DNA of 64,000 nucleotides from Ophiodon elongatus (taxonomy: Eukaryota; Chordata; Actinopteri; Perciformes; Hexagrammidae), in the NCBI GenBank assembly GCA_016806645.1, contig JACSYO010001998.1, forward strand, positions 951,001 through 1,015,000, read 5' to 3'. The notes beneath the pieces were generated by a model, which saw nothing but the letters and a program-made list of their open reading frames with translations, was not told where the DNA came from and made no database searches. Position 1 is the stretch's first letter, and the number at the start of each line of letters is the position of its first letter. Shown in pieces: positions 12,201 through 22,948 of the stretch. The translations under genes and the position numbers were made by a program.

Positions 12201-14314
12201 TTTTCATCTGTCTGGAGACCAGGGAAGAATCCTAAAAAGGAAAAATTAAAAGAAAAAAGACATGAAATGGGTGAGGTCGAGCAGAAAGGCTATCACCACA
12301 GCACTCATTCACAGCCATGAACAGATCGAGGGTTTACAAATTCATGATTCAAACTTCAATCTAACCCAACTAATTCAATGCAAAATACTGTTTTATTTCA
12401 TCTAGGGCCAAATGTGTTTTATTGGGCTTCCCTACAAGACCGTATCAGGATCCGGTCAGGTTGCATTGGAGGTATGGGAACTTTGAGCCCTATCTCTTCA
12501 ATAAGAGAAACATTTAAAGGTGATTACTTCCTAATTTTACTCCTTTAAAGGAAAACCATGCTCATTTACAAGTTCATACTATTTTGAGTTTTATACTAGA
12601 ACATGTTTACGTTCTTTAATGTTAAAAAAACACATAATTTTCTTATACTGTCTGTCTGAATATATCTGTATTCACCATCTGTCTGGGACGCTCTATTTTA
12701 TCACATGTTTCTCCATCAGCAGCTCATTTTCTGTAACCAGTGTCACAATAAAGCAAAGCCCACTACACCGGTCGCAATGTCAACGGTACACATACAAAAT
12801 GCCCACCGCTCTGGACATCCTGCTTGGTTTGAATGGGAATGTCCGTTGTACTCCGATTCTATTTCTATGGTGTCAACTACACGAAGTTAAGCGACACTTA
12901 TACCGGTGACTGTATACAGAAGTCCTGACGGCTCGTTTAAAGGCACAGTGTCTGAATACGGGCGTTGTACATTTCTCCGTGGATTGAGCGTTTTAATGCT
13001 ATTCATATAGCACCTATAAACTGCTTTATAAAAAAAAAAAGACATGGAAAGCTCACGTTAATATAAGCATTTTGAAGTACACATTCAGATTTTCAGGGTC
13101 CCCCAACTATAATGGGCCCCTAACATTAATTGAATTTGGATATAAAAGATTGAAAATATGCTCCTATTCTAACTTGTAAATATTCTGCAATAACAGACAA
13201 AATGCCCACCAAGCTATTTAGGCTTGGCCCTGATATTATGTTTATATTGTTTGACTCATCAGTACTTAAAAAACGTTATGGACAATATAAAAACAGAATT
13301 TTAAACATCATGGATTATCTTTTTTATAAACTTAAATCAAACATGTATTAAGCCAGCTATTCTAAAAATCAACTGTTAGGAATAATAGTATAGTTCATAT
13401 ATTTATTATATTCATTAAGTTATTCATATAAAATTGTAATCACATTCTTGATTGCAATTGTAACTGTAATTAAATTCTTAAATATATCTGAATATTTTAA
13501 CACGGTCAAAAGACATTAAATGTCTTACTGTTTAATTGTTTTATTACATATTAAAGTGAAATAGTAGTAACACAGTTAGAAATAGTGCAATATGATGTTC
13601 TTAATCTTATTATAGAACAGACTAAATCGCTTACTTTTTTTAAGAGATTATTATTATTATTAATACTACTACTGTTGTTGTTGTTGATGTTGTTATTATT
13701 TTTATATATGTGTCATAAAGTGTTAGTCATAGTGTCTTATTTTTCCACATACGATTTTAGAATTCAATCGCAATAGAACAATAACGAATCATTGTGTAAT
13801 TATTTTGGGCTTTTACATTGCAACAAGAAAACAGAATTTTTTTGTCCACCTCGTATTCCTAGCTGAAGCTACCAGGGAGCAATACTAAACTTCTATTTGT
13901 GTTTTCTGTATTTACACCAATGATCTAGAGACAAAATATGTTCACACAGCACAGTGACATTATAGCTACTCCACAAGATATTTTGTTTTAATGGGATTTG
14001 CAGTTATGATCAAGTCAAGCTGAATCTCAGCCAACACAATGTCTTAGTGAGCCATAAATAGTAACAGTTTAGAAATGAGTGAGATCCAGAATTTTGAGGT
14101 GAGTTGATTCTTTATCATGACGGCATCATGTCCGTTGTCTAACACACAGTTACACACAGTCTCTGCCTCGAACCCAGCACACACACACCCTGAAAGCACA
14201 CAGCTTCTCTCAGCTTCAGCCTCACGTATCAAGTGTCCCAGACATCCGTCAGTGAACCAGAGTCCTACCTGAGCTCCAGAGCAACAGAACCACAACCAGC
14301 CCTCTGTGGTCCAT
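3054..14314 (-). CDS. Gene A: SRCR/Ig transmembrane receptor (10 exons, 736 aa)
   Basis: This is a predicted type I membrane receptor with signal peptide, acidic linker, five SRCR domains in the order alpha-beta-alpha-beta-alpha, one Ig-like domain, a TM helix and a cytoplasmic tail. Exons: 14314-14269, 12231-12187, 12111-11821, 10510-10202, 9447-9145, 9010-8702, 8611-8315, 5105-4782, 3696-3614, 3257-3054. All introns are GT-AG, the extracellular exons are phase 1-1, and the summed CDS is 2211 nt with no internal stop. SRCR proteins such as CD5, CD6, CD163 and DMBT1 bind microbial or cell-surface ligands; an immune or scavenger role here is inference from family. The Ig-like domain after SRCR repeats is unlike CD5, CD6 or CD163. 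A LINE sits in the SRCR-Ig intron. Exact ligand and orthology are unknown. Confidence 0.82.
3614..3696 (-). CDS. Gene A exon 9: transmembrane segment
   Basis: The exon encodes ASVTHLLIRLVV followed by a strongly hydrophobic run ending FCYCK. It is bounded by TTTCAG acceptor and AAG|GTAC donor. Its length and position match the TM exons of gene B and module A' (ASLTELIIRFVV...). It enters in phase 1 and leaves in phase 0. Confidence 0.8.
4782..5105 (-). CDS. Gene A exon 8: Ig-like domain
   Basis: One 324-nt exon, phase 1-1. It shows an Ig-fold pattern with the B-strand cysteine in FTISCS and the F-strand cysteine in GEYRCVYH, and it carries several N-glycosylation sequons (NIS, NYT, NHS, NLS). 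It is clearly homologous to the Ig exons at 21614-21943 and 31624-31953 but diverged from them, whereas those two are the same sequence. It is membrane-proximal, after the last SRCR domain. Confidence 0.85.
5616..7125 (-). mobile_element. LINE, L2/CR1-like, 3' part, degenerate
   Basis: Minus-strand reverse-transcriptase pieces: LLDLTAAFDTVDH (about 7000), GVPQGSILGPLLF and the YADDTQIY catalytic box (6889-6428), and the C-terminal SRLDYCNG / LIQNAAARVLT region (6393-6202). Stops and frameshifts separate them. The 3' end is a (GGCAA)n-type tail at 5616-5653. The element is 5' truncated and lies in the intron of gene A between the last SRCR exon and the Ig exon, in the same orientation as the gene. 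Confidence 0.85.
7126..8314. other. Intron of gene A, no feature recognised
   Basis: AT-rich intronic DNA between the LINE and SRCR exon 7. No exon, RNA gene or well-formed repeat was recognised. Confidence 0.5.
8315..8611 (-). CDS. Gene A exon 7: SRCR domain 5 (alpha type)
   Basis: A 297-nt, phase 1-1 exon with GTACAG acceptor and TGCTCAG|GTAA donor. It shows DEVRLVGGSNHCVGGLEMK, VMCRQLDCGSALS and LEVTCSG landmarks and six cysteines (group A-like count). The cysteine found after SSV in beta domains is absent. Confidence 0.85.
8702..9010 (-). CDS. Gene A exon 6: SRCR domain 4 (beta type)
   Basis: A 309-nt, phase 1-1 exon with eight cysteines (group B count). Landmarks are WSSVCEDDFDQQDAEVVCRE, LGCGPPSV, FQCGG and LDC. 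The acceptor ends in TTAAG rather than CAG. The domain is almost the same as the other beta exons in the window, with small changes such as SSQS for SNQS and GNGEAP for GDEEAP. Confidence 0.87.
9145..9447 (-). CDS. Gene A exon 5: SRCR domain 3 (alpha type)
   Basis: A 303-nt, phase 1-1 exon. Landmarks are LRLVGGSSRCAGELEIK, IMCGKLDCGSAVST and LAINCSG, with six cysteines. It is diverged from the other alpha exons in its central loop. Confidence 0.85.
10202..10510 (-). CDS. Gene A exon 4: SRCR domain 2 (beta type)
   Basis: A 309-nt, phase 1-1 exon. Landmarks are SVRLVNGTSLCSGRLEVK, the WSSVCEDDFDQQ core, LGCGPPSV and FQCGG, with eight cysteines. The upstream polypyrimidine tract is short (about 30 nt), unlike the very long (CT)n tracts before the gene B beta exons. 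Confidence 0.87.
10767..10884. repeat. Long hairpin-forming inverted repeat
   Basis: The left arm 10767-10813 and right arm 10838-10884 are reverse complements at 46 of 47 positions, with a 24-nt spacer. It lies in the intron between SRCR exons 3 and 4 of gene A. No transposase or flanking target duplication was recognised. The stem is longer than that of a usual pre-miRNA. Confidence 0.9.
11821..12111 (-). CDS. Gene A exon 3: SRCR domain 1 (alpha type)
   Basis: A 291-nt, phase 1-1 exon after a GTTCAG acceptor. Landmarks are DVRLVGGSRRCSGVLQV, VVCRHLDCGSVVQ and LEIICSG, with six cysteines. It is the most membrane-distal SRCR domain of gene A. Confidence 0.85.
12187..12231 (-). CDS. Gene A exon 2: short linker after signal peptide
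   Basis: A 45-nt, phase 1-1 exon (GFFPGLQTDENDTFE) with TTTTTAG acceptor and GAAG|GTAC donor. The gene B counterpart is the 30-nt exon at 39183-39212. It contains one N-D-T glycosylation sequon. It is supported by phase and by the position shared with gene B; short exons like this need transcript support. Confidence 0.6.
12232..14268. other. First intron of gene A
   Basis: AT-rich intron with short TTA/TTG runs near 13650-13700. No other exon or clear mobile element was recognised. The last part (from about 14105) begins the block that is repeated at 41296. Confidence 0.45.
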
Positions 14315-15553
14315 GTCCTCTCAACGCGCCGGTCTCTGTGTCTTCTTCGTTTGCTGTCTCCGGCTCTTTATCAGGACGACACTCAAGTTCAGCCCTGTTT
14401 TTTTGGGGGGGGGTTTTGCAGACTATTTCCTGATCGCGCAATCACAAATTTGTAATTTCACCTGTTTCCTCTCAGGGCATGAAGCAACTTTTGCGGCTAC
14501 AGATCTAGTTGTGAATTCAAATAAAACATAATATTAATACTAATACTTTACAGGTTGATTTAATTGTTAGCTGGACAGTGTTCATGACGAGGACAGATGT
14601 ACACAAAGATGTTAAAAAAAACATGTTTCATTATTCTGACAAATTCATAGAAAAAGCAAATTCTATTTAAAAGCACTTAATTCATATTTTTACTTTTATA
14701 TAGACATTGATGCTCATAATCTTAGACAGGCTTTCTATTTGAGGTCAGATTTCTTCAGTAATACTGTAGGTTGCTATGGTTGTTACGGAAAACATATATG
14801 TACATATATAATAATTGTGCTGAACTACTTTGTTGACCATACATGAACTGCAGGCCACAACTTATTTTTCCTTATGCTTTATTAGTTGACATGACCTCCA
14901 AAAATCACCTCTCTCTCGTCAGATGGTCAGAGGAATATATTATTTCGCTTTTTCAAAGACAAGCACATTGACACATGGCACGTAGACATTAAATGAATAA
15001 CAGTACAAAGTCAACAAGACAACAAACACACAAGTCAAATTTAAGATGAAATAAACAACAATGACAATATAATTAATTAACTAAGCAAACAAAGTAGTTT
15101 TGTAGAATTTATTTTATTTTCTTTTGTTTCAATTTAAAATGTTAACCACGTCTTTCAAATTGAGAAAGAATATATGTTTCCCTCGCGTGAGAGTGCAGTT
15201 TAGTTGAATGTGAACATAACTTTGTAGGAGACTGGGTTGATCAACTCTGATCTTTAGTCAGTTTCCTCTCCATCTTTAATCTCATCAGGCCTCGTGTGGT
15301 TTATCTTGACATCAGGGTCCATGATTTAACACAGGAAGCTTTCACTAATAATCATATACTGACATCTTTTTTTCACCATCAATTAAATTTGAGGTAATTT
15401 ATTACTGGAACTGGACGGTTCTTCTGCAAAGGTGTGATGATGTTTTTACCATTACAGAAGCCTGAAGGGGAAAATGTAACCCCATTTAAAAGAGGGATTT
15501 AGCTTCTGCTGGATGTACACTTTTAATTTGCTGGACTTTAAAAACAGAGGGAA
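14105..15553. repeat. Array unit block (copy 1): signal exon plus upstream region
   Basis: This block matches 41296-42744 almost base for base, including the signal exon, the T/G homopolymer just upstream (gggggg here, tttttt there) and long AT-rich DNA. The part from about 14900 also matches 27530-28150. On the minus strand, the part above 14314 is the likely promoter of gene A, so genes A and B share nearly the same upstream sequence. Confidence 0.85.
14269..14314 (-). CDS. Gene A exon 1: signal peptide
   Basis: The ATG opens MDHRGLVVVLLLWSSG, a short basic start followed by a hydrophobic core. The exon is 46 nt and ends at CAG|GTAGGA in phase 1. The same exon occurs at 41450-41495 for gene B with the same residues. 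Confidence 0.82.
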
Positions 15554-17815
15554 ATGTTCTGCGACACACCGCCTGAGAAACCATCTCTGGGTATCAGCTC
15601 CATTCTGAGAAACGTGAAAATATTGAAACCAGGGGCCATAGGGTCACGCATAGGGCTGGCTAAGGATAAACGTAAATACAGTAAGATTGTAATACACGTC
15701 GGCGGTAATGACTCCCGAATTCTCCATTCGGAGGTCACTAAAGTTAATGTGGAGTTGGTGTGTACATACGTAAAGACAATGTCGGACTCCGTAGTTTTCT
15801 CTGGCCCTCTCCCAAATTTGATCAACAATGAGATGTATAGCTGCATGTCATCGTTCCACCGCTGGTTGTCGAGGTGGTGTCCAGCAAACAATGTGGGCTT
15901 CGTAGATAATTGGGAGACTTTCTGGGGAAAACCTGGTCTGATTAGGAGTGACGGCATTCATCCCATGTTGGATGGAGCGGATCTCATTTCTGCAAATCTG
16001 ACCCAGTTTATTAGCGGATTTATCCATGAAAACCCAAAGTTCAGACCAGGAAGCAGAGTTGTATTCTTACACCCTTCTCTGCTCTTCCATTAGAGCAGTT
16101 ACCCACCCAAAACCCCTTCGAGACTATGTCTACACCGGCCACTTAAATTAATTAATTCAAAAGTAACCAGAAGAAGAGTTACACAAAATAACCTCATAAA
16201 AGTTAACACCACCAACGCAACAAAATAGCAGAATTAAATGTGGACTTTTAAATATCAGATCCCTGTCATCTACAGCTGTGTTAGTGAATTATTTAATATC
16301 AAATAATCATATTGATTTATTTTGTCTCACTGAAACCTGGCTGTGTCATGAAGAATATGTCGGTCTAAATGAATAACTTAATACTCACATTCCTCGAGGC
16401 TCCTGCCGAGGAGGTGGAGGAGCAGCCATCTTTGACTCAAGCCTATTAATAAACCCTAAATTAAACTACAACTCATTTGAAACCCTTGTTCTTAGTCTTT
16501 CACATTCAACCTGGAAAACAATACAGCCAATTATATTTGTTATAGTGTACCGGGCCCCTGGTCCGTATTCTGAATTTCTATCTGAATTGTCTGAGTTTTT
16601 ATCAAGTTTAGTCCTTAAAACAGATAAAGTAATTATTGTAGGTGATTTTAATATTCATGTGAATGTTGATAATGATAGCCTTAGTACTGCATTCATCTTA
16701 TTATTAGATTTAATTGGCTTCTCTCAAAGTGTACAGAAACCCACTCATTGTTTTAACCACACCCTTGACCTTGTTCTGGCTACAGGCTCACTGAGATTGA
16801 CACTAGACTCTATAGCTCCTCTAAAAAAGAAGATAATAAAGCAGAGGAGGTTCGCTCCATGGTATAACCCTCAAACGCGCAAATTAAAACAAACATCGCA
16901 AAAGCTTGAAAGGATATGGTGTTCCACCAGTTTAGAAGAATCTCGGTTAGTTTGGCGAGATATAAAACATACATATTAATATATATTAAAACATCTAAGA
17001 AGGCCCTCCGTACTGTCAGAGCAGCCTATTACTCATCAATAATAGAGAAAAATAAGAACAACCCCAGGTTTCTCTTCAGCAATGTAGCTGACAGTCACAG
17101 CTCTGTTGAGCTGTGTATTCCTATAGACATCAGTAGTAGTGACTTCATGAACTTCTTTAATAATACTATTCTAACTATTAGAGACCAGATTAATAATCTC
17201 CTGCCCTCTACCAGTACCGATCGATCCTCAAATACAGTAACCTTAGAAACAGCTGTAAACCCTGATGCTTATTTAGACGGCTTTTCTCTCATCAACCTTT
17301 ACCAATTGACTTCAACAGTTTCTACTTCTAAACCTTCTACCTGTCTCTTGGACCCCGTCCCGACTAGGCAGCTTAAAGAAGTTTTACCTTTAGTTCGTAA
17401 TTTAGCAGGCAACTTCCTGAACTCAGACAAAACTGAAGTTACACCTCCCAACTCAACTATCTAATGATCTTTTTTCTCTTGATGGCATTGCCCTGGCATC
17501 GACCACCGTAAAGAATCTCAGAGTTATCTTTGATCAGTACTTGTCCTTTAACTCTCACGTAAAAACAAATCTCAAGGACTGCCTTTTTACACCTATGTAA
17601 CATTTAAAAATCTGGCACATCCTGTCTCAAAGCGATGCAGAAAAATGTGTTCACGCATTTGTTACTTCTAGACTAGATTACTGTAATTCCTTATTATCAG
17701 GCTGCTGTTTTTCCTGAACCGATGAGAGGTCCCGGGATAGAGGATGTCTTATGTGTACAGATTGTAAAGCCCTCTGAGGCTAATTTGTGATTTGTGATTT
17801 TGGGCAAGACAAAAT
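15554..17815 (+). mobile_element. LINE, L2/CR1-like, degenerate, with esterase-like ORF1
   Basis: 15554-16093 encodes an ORF1 piece with an SGNH-esterase look (VIHVGGND near the start, SDGIHP near the end), as in ORF1 of L2/CR1 LINEs. 16545-16830 is endonuclease (VYRAPGPYSEF, IIVGDFNIH). Most of the RT is deleted; 17400-17715 keeps the C-terminal part (TSRLDYCNSLLSGC). The 3' end reads ...TTTGTGATTTTGGGCAAG. It is the same family as the LINE at 46539-48450. It interrupts the array block after 15553. Confidence 0.82.
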
Positions 17816-17879
17816 AAATAATAAATTATTATGGCAAATACAGTATATATAAATATATAATAATTGTGCTGAACTCCAT

Positions 17880-18659
17880 TATCCATCCATTATCCTCCGC
17901 TTATCCGGGGTCGGGTCGCGGTGGCAGCAGGCCTAGCAGGCCGACCCAGGCTTCCCTCTCACCCGCAACACGTTCCAGCTCGTTCTGGGGGATCCCGAGG
18001 CGTTCCCAGGCCAGCTGGGAGATATAATCCCTCCAGCGTGTCCTGGGTCTTCCCCGGGGCCTCCTACCAGTTGGGCGTGCCTGGAAAACCTCTAACGGGA
18101 GGCGTCCAGGAGGCATCCTGATCAGATGCCCGAACCACCTCAGCTGACTCCTTTCGATACGAAGGAGTAGCGCCTCAACTCCAAGTTCCCTCCGGATGTC
18201 CGAGCTCCTTACCCTATCTCTAAGGCTGAGCCCGGCCACCCTACGGAGAAAACTCATTTCGGCCGCTTGTATCCGAGACCTCGTTCTTTCGGTCACGACC
18301 CAGAGTTCGTGACCATAGGTGAGGGTCGGAACGTAGACCGCCCAGTAAATTGAGAGCTTTGCCTTCCGGCTCAGCTCCCTCTTCACCAAGACGGTCCGGT
18401 GCAGCGCCTGTTTTACTGCTGCAGCCGCATCGATCCGCCGGTCGATCTCCCGCTCCATCTTACCCTCACTCGTGAACAAGACCCCGAGATACTTGAACTC
18501 CTTCGCTTGCGCTAGGCACTGCGTCCCCACCCGGAGGGAGCAATCCACCAGTTTCCGGCAGAGCACCATGGCCTCGGATTTGGATGTGCTTACCCTCATC
18601 CCCGCCGCATCACACTCAGCTGCAAATCGCCCCAGTGAATGCTGAAGGTCATTGTCCGA
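17880..18659 (-). mobile_element. APE-type LINE, 5'-truncated 3' end
   Basis: A minus-strand open frame (18655-17901) encodes the RT C-terminal part and connection region: AAGMRVSTSKSEAMVLC, FKYLGVLFTSEGK, LTYGHELWV, GRRPRGRPRTRWRDYISQLA. The 3' end is the TCC/CATCC-rich start at 17880. It stops abruptly at 18659, where it joins the middle of a SINE. It is closely related to the longer copies at 23946-27068 and 35430-37180. Clade not assigned. Confidence 0.88.
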
Positions 18660-18868
18660 AATCAGAGGATTGGTGGTTCGATCCCCAGATCCCCAATACA
18701 GATGTGTCCTTGGGCAAGACACTTAACCCCAAATTGCTCCTGTCGCTGTGCCTATGGTGTGTGAATGAGTATGACTGTTATCTACTCCTTGTATGAATGG
18801 GTGAATTATGTAGTGTTAAAGTGCTTTGAGTAGTTGGAAGACTATATAAGTACAGGTTAATTTACCAC
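18660..18868 (+). mobile_element. tRNA-derived SINE, 5'-truncated (copy 1)
   Basis: It keeps the B box (GGTTCGATCCC), the body and the tail ...AAGTGCTTTGAGTAG. The head is missing because the LINE end at 18659 abuts it. The full-length counterpart is 43262-43508. Confidence 0.75.
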
Positions 18869-19563
18869 GATATAAAGTCTTTATAATTCATACTGCAAAG
18901 TGATATATAATGTGGAGTAGAAATAGTGGATATATTATCATTATAAAAGTCACACATTGCTGTGTTTAAGTGAAGGTTAAGAGGAGGTTGTATTGTACAT
19001 GTAAGTATATTTCCAAATAAAAAGTAAATGTACATGATGAAAATAAATAGTAATGAGTTTATCAATTAAATGAAACTGGGATTTTTGTACGAAAGTTTAG
19101 TGCGAAAACAAACAACATCAGTGATAATGTAAAACAAAGTGACAAGAGTTTATTGTATTTTATAACTGTTCAACTACCCACAAGATAATATATTTTAGAC
19201 ATTATTATATTTCATACTTATTTTCTTTGGAATTCTTTCCAAAGCAAACATAGGATTTTTTTTTTTAAAGAATATATATATATCGACCACATGGGAGGTA
19301 TAAAGATGACATTAAGTATTTACAAGAACATCTGGCTAAATTGGATCTGAAAATACTGCCTAACGTGGATTTAATTATGGAATTTTAGTCCATTTCAAAC
19401 CTTTCTTGGTTGAATTCCCACTTAACAGTGATGAACTCTGGAGTACACCTGTACACCAATACAGCAAACCACCAACATCAGTAAATTGAGGATTTTCAGG
19501 GAGTGATCAGTAACTCTTTAAGTGGATCTGAGATTTGAAGTCTTTCACTGTCTTCACTACTTT
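18869..19563. other. 3' flank of module A'
   Basis: AT-rich DNA conserved in all three unit copies (28881-29573, 43509-44203). It lies just past the tail exon on the minus strand, so it is likely 3' UTR or intergenic. No gene recognised. Confidence 0.5.
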
Positions 19564-19690
19564 TTAATCTGAATAAGAATAAATCACATTGCAGATGCTA
19601 CTCTTTTCTCTGGGCTCCTCAGAAGTGGATCCACCAAGAACTTCATCCATAACCTCAGTGTTCCTCTCTCATCCCGACGCTTCTGCTGGC
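19564..19690 (-). CDS. Module A' tail exon, reading frame uncertain
   Basis: After the TTTCCAG acceptor, the phase required by the TM exon gives only ASRSVGMREEH and then a stop. Another frame is open to 19564 and reads NTEVMDEVLGGSTSEEP and ends NVIYSYSD, which looks like a genuine acidic tail with tyrosines. An acceptor 5 nt further in gives a third reading starting QKRRDERG. A 2-nt GA insertion in GAGAGAGG would explain the mismatch. Confidence 0.5.
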
Positions 19691-19812
19691 CTGGAAAGAC
19701 ATGACAGCAAACGTGGGTTGTTATTGCTAAAATATCTGGTCTCTTCTCATTAAATATATCCTGCTAAATACTCTTCGTAAAGAACCCAGATCTGAACAAA
19801 CATCTACAGTAC

Positions 19813-19898
19813 CTTAGAGGTGAAGCAGAGGGCAGCAATGAGAAACATCATACCCAGCAGGAGGACAACAAATCTGATGATCAACTCAGTTAGAGAAG
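19813..19898 (-). CDS. Module A' transmembrane exon
   Basis: Encodes ASLTELIIRFVVLLLG and a hydrophobic run ending CFTSK, with TTTCAG acceptor and AAG|GTACTG donor. It has the same residues as 29823-29908. Confidence 0.75.
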
Positions 19899-20308
19899 CT
19901 GAAACAGATAAAAAATCATCACTTCTAAACATTTTAATTAGAGGTAGAGCTGCCGTTAGTCCTTTTAAAACATTGAATAAAAGCAATGATCCATATATCA
20001 TGTTTTTCATTAAAGTGATTAAACGGATTAATACTAAAAGAATTGCCAGGAGTTAAACGGAAATATTAGTTGAATAAACAAATGTACAAAAATCTTAAAG
20101 TGTTGTTTTGTGACACTGACAATCTGACATGTATGCTCTTTACAGTACAGTGATCACTGAATGTGAACAGCAGCATCATCGTATCCACAGGCTTTGTGAG
20201 TGATGCGAGCAGCGAGTAACAAGAACAAGAAAGCTGCATTTAGATGCAGCCAAAGTGACATTTCACTAGTAAGGACCAAACCTTCAGCAGCATGCGTTTA
20301 ACAATCTA

Positions 20309-20803
20309 TTAATGAAAACATGAAGGGCGAGGCTTGAACATTGACCTTCGTCTGCTTGGCCGAATGAGCTGTGGGGAGCTTTGTTGGGGAATTCGCCGTG
20401 ACGCCTGGGCATTACCAACCACCAAAACCCCAATTACTTGAGACAAGATTGAGCTGATCTGAGATCTTTGAGATCTGAGCGGCTGTAGCGATTGTACACT
20501 TAGGCCCATGATTTGAATGGGGTTTTCTGTGATACCATTATGGGAGGCTGAGGTAGAGACTCCGATCCTAAAGAAGTGTCCAGAGTAAAGGGCGGGAGAA
20601 ATGCCAAACGAGGAGAGAATGTGGAGGAAGTGCTCATGGAACCACAATCTAGTAGCTACTTGACCGGATTCTGAGATGAAGAGTGGATCTCTTGGTAATA
20701 AACTTTGGGATTTACGGTTAACTTGCGGAGGCAAGTTATCCAACGTCATGGCCGTGTCACAGGGACTCCCTGGGCTTCCCGTGGTTCTCGTCCAATGACG
20801 CAC
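20309..20803 (-). mobile_element. DIRS-like tyrosine recombinase fragment (copy 1)
   Basis: A 164-residue open frame in the Ig-TM intron. It carries DPLFISESG, the conserved H-x-x-R box in YSGHFFRIGVST, and IQIMG. After IQIMG the frame is shifted: the adjacent frame reads VYNRYSRSDLKDLRSAQ, which looks like the region of the catalytic tyrosine. It is therefore a C-terminal recombinase fragment with a frameshift just before the active-site tyrosine. No reverse transcriptase was seen beside it, so Ngaro- or Crypton-type origin is not excluded. Confidence 0.72.
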
Positions 20804-21613
20804 CAGTGTTGTGGTTTGAACTAAATCTCATACTCAGGTGAGACTTTGACATCTGATGGGGGGTTGGTGCAATTTCACAATCTAGGCTTTCCTTTTTAAA
20901 TGCAGGCCTCTCTCTTTTTTCCACCCACATTTTTATTTTAATACTTTTTAAATAGAGTGGCTACAGTCCAATCAGAGATTAAAGAAGACTGGTTGTCAGG
21001 GTACCGCATTGAGTTTGGTGACATTGCAGCCTGCTGCGTGTAGTGAAGTTAGAATAATTGGGATGGTGGTGGGAAGCTGGCATCTTTCTCGTGAGTGATG
21101 GATTCAGGGAACTGCAGCGGTGCTTTACAGACTTTGAATGGACTCGTCCTCTCTTCACTGATGAGGGAGGTGGACTGGGAGAGGTGGATTCATCAGGTTA
21201 ACTGAAGTAGTCAGAGGAGTTTCCAGATCTTGTAGATGGGTTTGCTGGCAAACCCGGAAGACTTTGGACTTGGTCATTCTGGTCCCTTTTTTGTTTGTGT
21301 ATCATCATCTTTTTTTTAGGATTGTTTTACTCTTCCTTATAGTGTTATGAAGATAATGTTGGCTTTAAGAGAATGGTGATTTATTTATTCAATAATTTTA
21401 TGCATTTTGCATAAGCAAAACTGAAAAGTGAAGCTGAAAAAATAGAATTCAGACTATAGTACTAAGAAAGTAGTTGTTAAGTGGACCATAGACTAATTTT
21501 GTCACACATAACTGCTCAAGTTTTATGTAAGTAAGACAAAGTTAGTGACGTAAAGCTGCATATTGAGATGGTCAGTGTCATTTGTGGTTCACTCAGATTG
21601 TCTGTAAAGTTAC
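20804..21613. other. Rest of the Ig-TM intron of module A'
   Basis: No exon recognised. The T-rich and G-rich stretches are shared with 30814-31623. Part may be further debris of the recombinase element. Confidence 0.4.
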
Positions 21614-21943
21614 CTGAGACAGTGAGACGGAGCGGCTGGCTCTCAGAAGAGAAGTTGTGGGAAAAAACATGGAGGTGATAAACACAATAGTACTCCCCTC
21701 GGTGGGTGGGGTCAGCAGCAGGGAACAGGAAATGGGCAGAGTGATTGACAGCTGGCAGAGTGTAGTTCTGTGCTGTGTTGGAGGTGGAGAAGATGAGCTG
21801 GAAGGAGCCTCCTGGGTACTGCGGCTTGATAGAGCATGTGATGGTGAAGTCGGAGCCCATGAGGACCTGGAGCCCCTGCTGCATGGCCTTGGAGACCCCG
21901 TTAGTGGAGGGAGAGGGGGAGATGTTTGGCTGAGCCAGCAAAT
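21614..21943 (-). CDS. Module A' Ig-like exon
   Basis: A 330-nt, phase 1-1 exon. FTITCS and GEYYCVYH give the two Ig cysteines, and the sequons are NIS, NYT, NHS and NFS. It gives the same protein as 31624-31953. Confidence 0.82.
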
Positions 21944-22092
21944 CTGTTAACAAAAAGGAAGATTATTAGCTAAACTAAACTGAGCTGTGAAAATAGAGCC
22001 CTGAGAATGAAAAGCACACATTAAATTATCAATGACAAAGCTGGATTTCATCCCTCCTTAAGATGCAACTTAAGATGTGTATTCAATATTAC

Positions 22093-22392
22093 CTGAACAT
22101 ATCACTTTAAGGACGTAATTGGTTTCATTAACGGGAGTCATTATTACACAATCCAACAGTCCAGCTGCTGATAGGACACAGGAGGGATTGATCCACCACA
22201 CATGTGTGTTTGAAAGACTTTCTGCAAAATCTGTTGAAACAGCAGAACCACAATCCAGCTTTCTACACATTACATCTGCAGACGTCTGGTCCCATTGAGA
22301 ATCCCAGTCAGACACTTGTCTCCACTCTCCCTGGTTTTTCATCTCCAGTGTACCGGCGCACCGGCTGGTCTCTCCCATTAACCGGATATTGT
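22093..22392 (-). CDS. Module A' SRCR exon (alpha type)
   Basis: A 300-nt, phase 1-1 exon with six cysteines (VMCRKLDCGSAVST, VWWINPSC, LKVICSG). The position where the paralogous exons have CTCAG|AN reads CTCAA|AT, so the usable acceptor is the CCAG six bases further in, which keeps the frame. Confidence 0.78.
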
Positions 22393-22474
22393 CTGGATTT
22401 GAGCAGAGACATGACAATAAATGGTAGAGGAAGTAAGCCAGTCCGGCAAACCAAAGCTGCAGCTCCTCTTTTAC

Positions 22475-22780
22475 CTGAGCAGGTGAGTCCAACAGGTGAG
22501 CAGGTGTCTCTAGTCGACACTGAGCTGTCACAGTCCAGGAGAGCAGACTCGTGGCCCCCACACTGGAACTCTTTGGTCCACATTAGAGCCTCCTCGTCTC
22601 CATAGAGCGCCCCCTGGAGGACAGAAGGAGGCCCACAGCCAAGCTCCCTGCAGACCACCTCTGCATCCTGCTGGTCAAAGTCATCCTCACACACTGAGGA
22701 CCACGACTGGTTGGACTGGTCAGACTTCACCCCCAGTCTGCCTGAACACAGACTAGTCCCATTAACCAGCCTGACGGATT
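22475..22780 (-). CDS. Module A' SRCR exon (beta type)
   Basis: A 306-nt, phase 1-1 exon with eight cysteines. It has EALMWTKEFQCGG instead of the EAPMGTKEF seen in the other beta exons, and STRDTCSPVG near the end, which makes it one codon shorter. It is preceded by a (CT)n tract. Confidence 0.82.
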
Positions 22781-22785
22781 CTGAG

Positions 22786-22860
22786 GGGAGAGAGAGAGAG
22801 AGAGAGAGTGGGGGGGAGAGAGAGAGAGAGAGAGGGGGAGGGGGGAGGTGGAGAGGGGGA
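22786..22860. repeat. (GA)n/G-rich microsatellite
   Basis: On the minus strand it is a CT-rich tract directly upstream of the beta SRCR exon, so it forms that exon's polypyrimidine tract. The same sequence and length occur at 32796-32870. Confidence 0.85.
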
Positions 22861-22948
22861 GAGGGGTCTGGGTTTGTTTTAGCAACAGATGAAGCAAAGC
22901 AATATAACGTAACATCCGCTTTAACATCAGTGCCATTCATAGAGTTAC